A stretch of 64,000 nucleotides of DNA, from assembly GCA_049889775.1 (NCBI GenBank), contig JBMHCT010000039.1, positions 7,522 through 71,521 of the forward strand, read 5' to 3'. Shown here piece by piece: positions 44,008 to 54,200 of the stretch; within the stretch, counting starts at the first letter, position 1; every line of letters starts with the position of its first letter. This stretch comes from Jejuia sp049889775 (lineage in GTDB: Bacteria > Bacteroidota > Bacteroidia > Flavobacteriales > Flavobacteriaceae). Under the pieces are notes generated by a model, which was given only the letters and a program-made list of their open reading frames with translations, was not told where the DNA came from and searched no databases. The position numbers were made by a program, and so were the translations under genes.

Positions 44008-47000
44008 ATGAAAAAGGCGTTATGGCTATTTGCTTTTATGTTATGCTTAACAGGCTTTAGTAATATGTTATATGCACAAGATACTGATGGAGATGGGTAT
44101 GCGGATTCTGTTGATTTGGATGATGATAATGATGGTATTTTGGACTTTGATGAATGTAGAGTTCCAGAGGTTCCTATTGTTGCTCCTGATGGAATACAAG
44201 ATGGTAATTTTGGAGTAGGGTATTGGGATGTTGAGTATTTTGAAGGTTTTTTTGGCATTGCAGGTTCTACGTATGGATCTAGCTCAAATAATAGCAATGG
44301 TTCTGGTGGAGTAGGAACACCCATATTCCATGGTGAAGCCTATCTAGGTTTTAATTCACTTTCTTTATCAGATTCTAGATCATTTTCAAATACAGAATCG
44401 TCGTCTAGTGCTGCGGTAGTACCTGCAAACTATGCAGGTTCTAATTGGGAACCTGGAAGTGTAGGTAATTCCAATCCTTATTACCAAACGATTTTTAAAA
44501 GAATAGCTGATATTGATGGTACGCTTACTTTTGGTGGTGCAGGATTTGCAGGAGATGATGTTACAGAAGTATTTATAAATGGCACTAGAATTGTATTTAT
44601 GGCCAATTGTTGTGGTGCAACCTCTACTACTCTAACGGTTCAAAATATATCAGTAAATAAAAATGACACGATAGAAATTAGATATACTAATTTAGGGTGG
44701 ATAGGTAGTTATAGTTTTAATTTTGACTTAATACCAACCTGTAATTCAGATGTTGATAATGATGGTTTGGATAATGCAGTGGATTTAGATTCAGACAACG
44801 ATGGATGTCCTGATGCTTTAGAAGGAGATGCTTCAAATGCACAAATTGCATATTCAGATTTGGAAACAGATTACAGTATTTCTGGAAGTGTTGACTCTGA
44901 TGGTGTACCAGATACCGCAAGTGGCGGTCAAGGTTCTGGTACAAGTTACGATTCTATATTACAGGCAACAGAGTGTGATCCCTGTGACGTTAACAACGAA
45001 AATTATGCTGATGTTGATGGTGATGCGGTTAGTGATTTTTGTGATTTAGATGATGATAATGATGGTATTTTAGACAGTATGGAGCTAGATTGTCCAGAAA
45101 CGTATGTCGATTTATCACAAACATTCAGTGATAATATTTCAAATCCTGGAACAATAAGTAATTTATATCCACAAGGAACCGCTGCTGTAGATTTTACTTT
45201 TGAACTTTTAGGTTCTGCAACATGGGGCTCAGGAGTTTCTTCAGGAACAAAAGCTGGTATCAATGGTGCTTATATTAATACTCAGGTTAAAAATTCCAAC
45301 TTTTCAAATGGAGATGTAGCACTTTATACCTTTAGTTTTTCAGAACCTGTATATAACTTATCTTTCAAAATCGGTGGATTTGATAATCAAGATAGAGCAG
45401 ATTTTCAAGCCAAGAATGGAGATGCAATAATACCATTATCTATTTCTGACATCAATTTAAGTGGGGGAACCATCTTGGGACAGACGGTATATGATATTAA
45501 TGCGTCGGTTGGTAATGCCCCTGCTAATAGTGTTACTGTATCTGTAAATGGAGTTTTAGATTACCTCACTATTAAGATAGGTAAAGATGATGGTGAGGCT
45601 AGTAATGCAACTATACAAATTTATGAGTTGTATTATTGCACTAATAGAAATACAGATTCCGATGGTTTTGCAGATCATTTAGATATTGATGCGGACGAGG
45701 ATGGAATACCTGATAATGTGGAGGCGCAACCAACTATCGGATACGTAGCTCCAAGCGGTAACGGTAATAGTATGACCGATGCAAACGGCGACGGAGTTGA
45801 TGATAACTACGGTGCTGGTTTATTGAGTGTTGAAGATACTGACAACGATGGTATTCCAGATTATATAGATAGTGATAGTGATAATGACGGGTACAATGAT
45901 ATAGAGGAAAATGGAATGGCAAATACAGCAACTGCGTCTGATGTTGATAATGATGGTTTAAATAATGCTTTTGAAACTACAGGTGTTAATGACGCTGAAT
46001 TAGACGTTAACGAAGACATAGAGGATCCCACAGATTTAAGTATTCTGCCCGATGCGGATGGCGATTTGGCCAGCGGCGGCGATCTGGATTATCGGGATTT
46101 ATTGGATACGAATCCACCATCCATAGCGACCATAGATTTTGATGGTGTTGATGATTATTTAGAGAGTGATTTAGATATTTCTGGGTATAACCAAGCAACA
46201 ATAATGGCTTGGATAAAATTAGATTCTGACTTTGCTAATACATCCCATATAATTGATTTTGACGACTCCTATATTCAAGTACATGCCTCACGACAAGTTT
46301 GGATAAGCCTTAACGGTGCGTTGGTAACGTCTCCAAAGCTAACTAAAAACATTTGGACTCATGTAGCATTTGTTTTTGATAATGCAGCGTCATCCGGTAA
46401 GTTAAAGGCTTACATAAACGGTGTGGAATTTGCGACCAACGACGATGCTTCTTTGGTCTCTTCTATTTATTCCTCAGCTACTAATTTTACAATTGGAAGA
46501 AGAGCGCAATACAGCGATAGGTATTTTTATGGTTCAATTGATGAAGTAAGGGTTTTTGATACAGCCTTATCAGAAAATCAATTACAAAAAATAGTCTACC
46601 AAGAAATAAGTGAAAGTTCAGGAGATGTTATAGGAAGCGCAGTGCCAAAGACAATTACAGACGATGAAGCAAACACAACAGTAGCATGGGGTGACTTGCA
46701 AGCATATTACCCAATGACAGCTATTGTTAATAACTATACTACAGACTATTCAGATAATAATCATAACGCCAATCTTTATAATATATCTTCCATAATGCCG
46801 CAAACTGCCCCAATGCCTTACACTACTGCCAATAGTGGTAGTTGGAACTCTTCAAGCACATGGTCTCACGGTGACGTTTGGGATATAACAAGTGCTAGTA
46901 GCGAAAATGGAATAGTAAAAATTTCAGATAATGTTACCGCTGTTGAGGATGTAATAAATTTAGGTTTAATAATAGATTCTGGTAACTCGTTAACAATTCA

Positions 47001-48687
47001 AGGAGACTACGAAGTTAAAAACAACTGGTATTTAGAATTAAATGGTACCTTAGATTTGGAAGGCGATGCCCAATTGGTACAAACCATAAATAGTGATTTG
47101 GTGACCTCTGTGGATGGAAAAATAAAGAGAAGACAAGAAGGTGTTGCAAGTGCCTTTTGGTACAATTATTGGTCTTCTCCCGTCGGTGTACTGGGATCTA
47201 CTAGTTTAAGCGATAATAATTCCTCATCAAATAATAACAATAATTCCGCATTTAGTTTAAATATGTTAAAGGATAATGCTGGTTTTGATATGCAATTTAC
47301 CTCTGGTTATACAGGTAATGGCAGTATAAGTACTTATTGGTTGTATACTTTTATAAATGGTAGATCCTATGGAGATTGGGCAAGAATTTCTACAGGGGCA
47401 AGTATTGCACCAGGAGTTGGATATACGCAAAAGGGTACAGGTGTATCCTCTTCAGATCAACAGTATATTTTTGAAGGTAAGCCAAATAACGGTACTATTT
47501 TGGTAGATGTTGAAGATGTTGGCGGACCAGGATCTGAAGCTAATGTTTCAAGAACTAGTTATTTATTAGGTAATCCGTACCCATCTGCACTAGATATTGC
47601 CCAATTTATCGATGACAATGATGGGATAATTAATGGAACTTTGCAGTTATGGCAACAATGGAGTGGAACTTCTCATTACTTAAGAGAATATGAAGCGGGT
47701 TATGCTCAAGTTAATAAACTGGATGCAGTTCGTGCGTATCAATTTGTTGGTAGATCTGGATCTCATAACGGTTCTCAAGATGGTACAAAAGTACCTACAA
47801 AGTACTTGCCTGTAGGTCAAGGTTTTTTTACCGAAATTATTGGCGATGGCAATGTGGAGTTCAATAATGGTCAGCGTGTTTTTATAAAGGAATCAGACGC
47901 TGATGGTTCTTTTGATAGCGGTTCTGTTTTTATGAAACGTAATGGAAAAAAATCGAAACAAACCTCGGCAAAAACCAGTAAAGATTCAAATTCTGATTTT
48001 AAAAAAATAAGATTAGAATTCACTACGATTGAGGGACCAGATTCAAGACGAGAACTAGTATTGGGCTTTAGTGAGTCAACAACCGATGGCTTTGATTATG
48101 GATATGATTCTGAATGTACTGAAATAAATAATAATGATTTGAACTTGACTTTAGAGGGTAAAAACATGAATATACAGGCCTATGGCGATATCAGTAATGA
48201 TAAGGTAATACCTTTAAACTTTAAATCATCTGGCGATAATACATTTGAAATTAAAATAACAGATATAACAAATATAGAGGAGGGTCAAGAAATCTACTTA
48301 CGAGATAACTTAACGGGAGAGTATTTTGATTTAACCACTAACCAACCTTACAGGTTTACTTCAGACCAAGGCAAGTTCAACAACCGTTTAGAGCTTGTAT
48401 TCCAATCAGAAGCGGCTACCTTAAGCAATGAAGAGATAGTTGCAGAAGAAAATTACATTTACCACAACAGACGAGAAAATATATTGTACGCTAAAAAAAT
48501 GAACGGCGAAGTAACCAAATTTACGCTCTACAATATAAAAGGACAATCGGTTATGGAATTATCAAAAGTAGAATCCTCACAACTTCAAAGCGGACTGCAA
48601 TTACCAAGTGTAGCAACCGGTACTTATATTGCCTGTTTTAGAGTGGATAATAAAAATGTTTTATCCAAGAAAATAGTAATTAACTAA
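44008..48687 (+). CDS. Large secreted TSP3/LamG protein with T9SS tail (paralogue B)
   Basis: A 1559-residue secreted protein with signal peptide MKKALWLFAFMLCL, cleaved near YAQ. The ATG at 44008 is used. Calcium-type TSP3 repeats occur at the start (DTDGDGYADS, DDDNDGILDF), around DNDGLDNAVDLDSDNDG and around DADEDGIPDNVEA, separated by beta-rich modules of unknown family. A LamG domain spans residues ~704-867 (IDFDGVDDYLESD through SIDEVRVFD). The C-terminal third, including FWYNYWSSPVG, GNPYPSALDI and a type A T9SS sorting domain ending KKIVIN, is highly similar to paralogue A. Surface display and ligand binding are inferred from the domains. Confidence 0.85.
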   Translation: MKKALWLFAFMLCLTGFSNMLYAQDTDGDGYADSVDLDDDNDGILDFDECRVPEVPIVAPDGIQDGNFGVGYWDVEYFEGFFGIAGSTYGSSSNNSNGSGGVGTPIFHGEAYLGFNSLSLSDSRSFSNTESSSSAAVVPANYAGSNWEPGSVGNSNPYYQTIFKRIADIDGTLTFGGAGFAGDDVTEVFINGTRIVFMANCCGATSTTLTVQNISVNKNDTIEIRYTNLGWIGSYSFNFDLIPTCNSDVDNDGLDNAVDLDSDNDGCPDALEGDASNAQIAYSDLETDYSISGSVDSDGVPDTASGGQGSGTSYDSILQATECDPCDVNNENYADVDGDAVSDFCDLDDDNDGILDSMELDCPETYVDLSQTFSDNISNPGTISNLYPQGTAAVDFTFELLGSATWGSGVSSGTKAGINGAYINTQVKNSNFSNGDVALYTFSFSEPVYNLSFKIGGFDNQDRADFQAKNGDAIIPLSISDINLSGGTILGQTVYDINASVGNAPANSVTVSVNGVLDYLTIKIGKDDGEASNATIQIYELYYCTNRNTDSDGFADHLDIDADEDGIPDNVEAQPTIGYVAPSGNGNSMTDANGDGVDDNYGAGLLSVEDTDNDGIPDYIDSDSDNDGYNDIEENGMANTATASDVDNDGLNNAFETTGVNDAELDVNEDIEDPTDLSILPDADGDLASGGDLDYRDLLDTNPPSIATIDFDGVDDYLESDLDISGYNQATIMAWIKLDSDFANTSHIIDFDDSYIQVHASRQVWISLNGALVTSPKLTKNIWTHVAFVFDNAASSGKLKAYINGVEFATNDDASLVSSIYSSATNFTIGRRAQYSDRYFYGSIDEVRVFDTALSENQLQKIVYQEISESSGDVIGSAVPKTITDDEANTTVAWGDLQAYYPMTAIVNNYTTDYSDNNHNANLYNISSIMPQTAPMPYTTANSGSWNSSSTWSHGDVWDITSASSENGIVKISDNVTAVEDVINLGLIIDSGNSLTIQGDYEVKNNWYLELNGTLDLEGDAQLVQTINSDLVTSVDGKIKRRQEGVASAFWYNYWSSPVGVLGSTSLSDNNSSSNNNNNSAFSLNMLKDNAGFDMQFTSGYTGNGSISTYWLYTFINGRSYGDWARISTGASIAPGVGYTQKGTGVSSSDQQYIFEGKPNNGTILVDVEDVGGPGSEANVSRTSYLLGNPYPSALDIAQFIDDNDGIINGTLQLWQQWSGTSHYLREYEAGYAQVNKLDAVRAYQFVGRSGSHNGSQDGTKVPTKYLPVGQGFFTEIIGDGNVEFNNGQRVFIKESDADGSFDSGSVFMKRNGKKSKQTSAKTSKDSNSDFKKIRLEFTTIEGPDSRRELVLGFSESTTDGFDYGYDSECTEINNNDLNLTLEGKNMNIQAYGDISNDKVIPLNFKSSGDNTFEIKITDITNIEEGQEIYLRDNLTGEYFDLTTNQPYRFTSDQGKFNNRLELVFQSEAATLSNEEIVAEENYIYHNRRENILYAKKMNGEVTKFTLYNIKGQSVMELSKVESSQLQSGLQLPSVATGTYIACFRVDNKNVLSKKIVIN

Positions 48688-48798
48688 ATCTCTTACATCA
48701 GTCTCTTGCTCTTGAAATCATTATTAGGTGTTAGGTGTACTAAGGCGAAACGCTATAATTTTAGTGTTTAATCGTAAAAAACAATCATTTAATCGATG

Positions 48799-48835
48799 TT
48801 TTTGTTGTTTTTGTCGGTTTTTTAATCTAGATTTG
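48799..48835 (+). promoter_or_regulatory. Conserved promoter box of paralogue C
   Basis: TTTTTGTTGTTTTTGTCGG followed by a T/A-rich run and TAGATTTG (48828-48835), closely matching the box before paralogue B. CTTCCCTCA follows at 48889-48897, again 54 bases after the -7 box. The surrounding 349-base gap (48688-49036) contains no ORF and no clear terminator after paralogue B. Confidence 0.6.
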
Positions 48836-49036
48836 AACCAGAACATCAATTAATCCTTTTTGTTCATTTAATATTTAGCTGAAATACACTTCCCTCAATA
48901 TTATTTCGCAAATTTTTTCTTTATAGCATCATTTTTTTTGGTGGCTTTAGAAATAAAATTTTGGTGATAAACCATAAAGAAATAAAACGTTTATAAAATT
49001 TTTTCATTAACCTGATTTGCCCCAAATCTACCACCT

Positions 49037-51115
49037 ATGAAACTAAAACTACAATTAGGCACATGGCTTTGCTTTTTAAGTCTCGTGTTACTTTCTATTC
49101 AGTCCACGCTTGCTCATTCTAATGGCTACGACAACAAATCTACTAAAACTGAACCCATAGATTCTGATGCCGATGGCGTTTCAGATGATAAAGATTTGGA
49201 TGATGATAATGACGGTATTAAAGACGCAGATGAGTCTTTTGGAATGAATCCATCAGGAGATGATGATCATGATGGTATTTTAAACTATAGAGATGCTGAT
49301 TTTTGCAAATTGAACAAACGCGGTATTTGTAAAAATTTAGACAATGATAACGATGGTGTTCCAAACCACTTAGATTTAGATAGCGACAATGACGGGATTA
49401 CAGATGTTGTAGAATCAGGCGGAAAAGATTACGACCATAATGGTAAAGCAGATGGGGCAATTGGTGAGACAAAACGTACTTCGGGGATTCCAAACTCAGC
49501 CCAAGAAGGCACAACACCAATTAACACAGATAAAGATAAAAAAGCTGATTTTTTAGATGCTGATTCTGATAATGATGGCATTCTGGATAACATGGAAGCA
49601 CAGTCAACCTTAAGCTATATTTTTCCTTCCTTAACGGTTACTGCTTTTGGTATTTTGGATAATTATGGTAATGGACTATTAGTTGTTGATACAGACCGCG
49701 ATGGCATTTATGATTTTCAAGACTTTGACAGTGATAATGACGGGATTTTAGATGCAAAAGAAAAAGGAAATTCAAAAATTAAAACAATAGCGGATTTAAA
49801 AGATTCGGATGCCGACTTGAGTTTCGGTGGTGATGTGGATTACAGAGATATATTTGATGTAAATCCACCCAATAGTGCAACTTTGGAATTTGACGGCGTA
49901 GACGATTATGTTCAAGGGCCACAACTGATGTCAAAGTTTAATGAAGAGAATACTACCGGCATTACTATGATGTGCTGGATAAAAAATGAAGCAGATGATA
50001 ATGATACTAATTCTCAATTCCTATTTGGGGAGCATAACGCTTTAGAGGTAAGATCTAAAGGATCTACATTTGAAGTGTATGGTAAATTTACAACGCCATA
50101 TAATCGTTCACATATTGTATCGTTTTCTCGAAATAACGTATTTAAAAAAGGAATATGGCGTCATATTGCCTTGAGTATAGATTTTGAAAAAAACGAAGCC
50201 CTTTTATATGTTGATGGCAAATGGGTGCATAGTCAAAATTTAGCTTATCCAGGTAGGCAAGATATTACAGGGTTTTACAGCGAAGTAACCAAGTTAGAAG
50301 AGCAGTTTATGTTAGGAAGAGTACATGAACATTCAGATGAATATTACGCAGGTAATATTGATGAAATGCGCTTTTTCAAGACTGTTTTGGTAGAAAATGA
50401 AATAAAAGATATTGTTTTTCAGGAAATTCAAAACCATAATGGAGCTATAAAAGGCGCTATTACGCCACATCAAATAGGTGTGGTAAAATGGCAAGATTTA
50501 GAGTTGTATTATACTATGAACAACATTGTTAATTTTGATATAGTTGATGCGTCAGGTAATAACAATTCAGGCTTCATTAAAAACATGGCGAGCTTAGATA
50601 TTCAAACAGCACCTATGCCATATGTAACGAAACAAGACGGATTTTGGCATGATAAATCTACTTGGTTGTACGGAGAGCAATGGTCTATCCCAGGAGATGG
50701 TGTTGTAGATAATACATCTAATTCTGATGAAAATTACAAATGGGGTATATATGAATTGAAACATGATATTATCCTAACCAATCTTACCTCTACACTTGGT
50801 AGCACTAAAAAGGAAAATGGGATTGAAGCTTTGGCGATAATCATTAATGGAATGGATGGGGATAAAAATAAGGACATTGTTTTCACTATTGGAGCTGGCG
50901 ATGAAGATATAAATTTGTCTGTAAGTAAGTATCTAGAACTAAATGGAGCAATGAATTTCAATGGTACTTCCAAATTATTTAAAGGAGCGGAAGCGACACG
51001 ATTCGTAGCTTCTTCATATGGTCAAGTGTTAAGAAATGGCATTGTAAACTTTAAAGATTTAGATAAAAATGGAGCAACTTTTATTGGGAATATAGAGGAG
51101 CTCAAAGAAGAATAG
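49037..51115 (+). CDS. TSP3/LamG secreted protein lacking the T9SS tail (paralogue C)
   Basis: A 692-residue protein with a signal peptide (MKLKLQLGTWLCFLSLVLLS, ending STLAH) and at least five TSP3-type calcium motifs (for example DSDADGVSDDKDLDDDNDG and DTDRDGIYDFQD). A LamG domain follows at ~278-463 (LEFDGVDDYV through NIDEMRFFK), then the start of the region that in A and B precedes the sorting domain (QTAPMPYVTKQDGFW, YLELNGAMNFNG). It stops in the segment equivalent to RRQEGxASAFWYNYW of the paralogues, ending EELKEE. No remnant of the missing part is seen downstream, so it is either truncated or a natural short form. How it would be anchored without a sorting domain is unclear. Confidence 0.82.
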   Translation: MKLKLQLGTWLCFLSLVLLSIQSTLAHSNGYDNKSTKTEPIDSDADGVSDDKDLDDDNDGIKDADESFGMNPSGDDDHDGILNYRDADFCKLNKRGICKNLDNDNDGVPNHLDLDSDNDGITDVVESGGKDYDHNGKADGAIGETKRTSGIPNSAQEGTTPINTDKDKKADFLDADSDNDGILDNMEAQSTLSYIFPSLTVTAFGILDNYGNGLLVVDTDRDGIYDFQDFDSDNDGILDAKEKGNSKIKTIADLKDSDADLSFGGDVDYRDIFDVNPPNSATLEFDGVDDYVQGPQLMSKFNEENTTGITMMCWIKNEADDNDTNSQFLFGEHNALEVRSKGSTFEVYGKFTTPYNRSHIVSFSRNNVFKKGIWRHIALSIDFEKNEALLYVDGKWVHSQNLAYPGRQDITGFYSEVTKLEEQFMLGRVHEHSDEYYAGNIDEMRFFKTVLVENEIKDIVFQEIQNHNGAIKGAITPHQIGVVKWQDLELYYTMNNIVNFDIVDASGNNNSGFIKNMASLDIQTAPMPYVTKQDGFWHDKSTWLYGEQWSIPGDGVVDNTSNSDENYKWGIYELKHDIILTNLTSTLGSTKKENGIEALAIIINGMDGDKNKDIVFTIGAGDEDINLSVSKYLELNGAMNFNGTSKLFKGAEATRFVASSYGQVLRNGIVNFKDLDKNGATFIGNIEELKEE

Positions 51116-51181
51116 TTAAGTATTCTTTTAGAGTGTCTAAAAAACAAAAATTTACCCTACCAAACACAATCAACCAAAATG

Positions 51182-51212
51182 AAAAAGTCATTCAGCATTG
51201 AGTGGCTTTTTT
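51182..51212 (+). terminator. Rho-independent terminator after paralogue C
   Basis: A 13-bp stem (AAAAAGTCATTCA at 51182-51194 with TGAGTGGCTTTTT at 51199-51211, two G-T pairs) and a T-run. It separates the accessory block from ileS. Confidence 0.85.
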
Positions 51213-51277
51213 CTATTTTAATCAGAAAAATTTAAGATAATTCATTAAATTCGCGAACTTATAAGATTTGAGCGTAA

Positions 51278-54200
51278 ATGAGCACTAAATTTGCTGAATA
51301 TAAAGGACTTGACTTACCAAAAGTAGCGGAAGAAATTCTAAACTATTGGCAAGAAAATAACGTTTTTGAGAAAAGTGTTTCTACAAGAGAAGGTAGCGAA
51401 CCTTATGTGTTTTATGAAGGACCACCATCGGCGAACGGACTACCAGGAGTACACCATGTTTTAGCACGAGCAATTAAGGATATTTTTCCACGTTATAAAA
51501 CCATGAAGGGTTACCAAGTTAAGCGTAAAGCAGGTTGGGATACTCATGGATTGCCTATTGAGTTGGGTGTGGAAAAGGAACTTGGTATTACAAAAGAGGA
51601 TATTGGCAAAACTATTTCGGTGGAAGATTACAATGCAGCTTGTAGGAAAGCGGTAATGAAATACACTGACGTTTGGAACGACCTTACCGAAAAAATGGGC
51701 TATTGGGTAGATATGGACGATCCGTATATTACCTACGAACCAAAATATATGGAGTCAGTTTGGTGGTTGTTAAAGCAGATTTACAATAAGAATTTGCTGT
51801 ATAAAGGCTATACAATTCAGCCTTATTCGCCAAAGGCTGGAACTGGTTTAAGTTCGCACGAGCTAAATCAACCAGGAACGTATCAAGATGTAACTGATAC
51901 TACCATTGTTGCGCAATTTAAAGCAAATCCAGAATCGCTCCCTGAGTTTTTACAGAATGAAGGTGATATTCATTTCTTAGCTTGGACCACTACACCTTGG
52001 ACCTTGCCTAGTAACACTGCGTTAACCGTAGGACCAAAAATTGAGTATGTTTTAGTTGAAACTTATAATCAATATACGTTTGCACCAATGAATGTGGTGT
52101 TGGCGAAAAAGTTGGTGAATTATCAATTTTCTGGAAAGTTTACACAGGTAGAAGAAAAGTCAGAATTACTCAGTTATAAATCAGGAGATAAAAAAATTCC
52201 ATATTATGTTGTAAAGGAATTTGTTGGTAAAGATTTAGTGGGCATCACTTATAAGCAGTTGTTGCCATATACTTTACCAAACGACAATCCCGAAAATGCG
52301 TTTAGAGTAATTTCAGGGGATTTTGTAACTACTGAAGATGGCACAGGTATTGTCCACACCGCACCTACTTTTGGTGCAGATGATGCCATGGTAGCAAAAC
52401 AAGCTACTCCTGAAGTGCCACCAATGTTAGTAAAGGACGACAATGGAAATTTAGTACCACTTGTAGATTTACAAGGGCGTTTCCGTCCAGAGTTGCAAGA
52501 ACTCGCAGGCAAATATGTAAAGAACGAATATTATACAGATGGTGAGGTACCAGAACGTTCTGTGGATGTTGAAATAGCCATCAAACTAAAAGAAGAAAAC
52601 AAAGCCTTTAAGGTTGAAAAATATAAGCACAGTTATCCGAACTGTTGGCGTACCGATAAACCAATTTTATACTATCCTTTAGATTCTTGGTTCATCAAAG
52701 TTACCGATGTTAAAGATCGTATGTTTGAATTAAACGAAACGATTAATTGGAAACCTAAAGCAACGGGAACTGGAAGATTTGGAAATTGGTTAGCCAATGC
52801 CAATGATTGGAATTTATCACGTTCGCGTTATTGGGGCATTCCATTACCAATTTGGAGAACCGAAGATGGTAAAGAAGAATTGTGTATCGGTTCGATTGAA
52901 GAATTAAAAGCTGAAATGGCTAAAGCCGTGGAAGTTGGCGTTTTAGAGAAAGATATTTTTGAAGATTTTGAAGTTGGAAATAATTCCGAAGAGAATTACG
53001 CAAAAATCGATTTACATAAAAACATTGTTGACGATATTACATTGGTATCACCATCAGGCCAACCTATGAAACGCGAAAGCGATTTGATTGATGTATGGTT
53101 TGATTCTGGTTCTATGCCTTACGCACAATGGCACTATCCTTTTGAAAACAAGGAATTCATAGATGATGGTATAACATTTCCAGCAAACTTCATCGCTGAA
53201 GGTGTCGATCAAACAAGAGGGTGGTTTTATACGCTTCATGCCATTGGTACTATGGTGTTCGATTCCATCGCTTATAAAAATGTAGTATCAAACGGATTAG
53301 TACTGGACAAAAACGGACAAAAAATGTCCAAACGTTTAGGGAATGCGGTAGATCCATTTGAAACTCTAGGAACTTATGGTGCGGATGCTACACGTTGGTA
53401 CATGATTTCCAATGCAAATCCTTGGGATAATTTAAAGTTTGATTTAGATGGCATTGAAGAGGTGAAGCGTAAGTTTTTCGGAACACTTTATAATACCTAT
53501 TCCTTCTTTAGTCTATATACAAATCTGGATAATTTCAATTATTCAGAAGCTGATATTCCATTAAATAAAAGACCTGAATTAGATCGTTGGATTCTCTCTG
53601 AATTACATACGCTGATTCAGAAAGTAGACGAATATTATGCAGATTACGAACCAACAAAAGCAGCACGAGCAATTTCAGATTTCACTCAAGATTATTTGAG
53701 TAACTGGTATGTGCGTTTAAGTAGAAGACGATTCTGGAAAGGCGATTACGAAACTGATAAAATTTCGGCATATCAAACCTTATACACATGCATGATCACT
53801 ATTGCAAAACTGGGAGCGCCAATCGCACCGTTCTTTATGGATCGATTGTATTTAGATTTGAATGCGGTTACGAAGAAAGAAACTTTTGAAAGTGTGCATT
53901 TATCCGATTTTCCTGTTTATAATGAAGCGTTCGTTGATAAGAGTTTAGAGCGAAAAATGGAATCCGCGCAAACCATATCTTCTTTGGTATTATCGTTGAG
54001 AGCTAAGGAGAAAATTAAGGTGCGTCAACCACTTCAAAAAATTATGATTCCTATTGATAATCCTCAGCACAAAGAAGAAATATTAGCTGTTTCAAACTTA
54101 ATAAAGCATGAGGTAAATGTAAAAGAAGTTGAGCTGCTGGAAGATGCTTCAGATATATTGGTGAAGCAAATAAAACCAAACTTTAAAGTACTTGGGCCTC

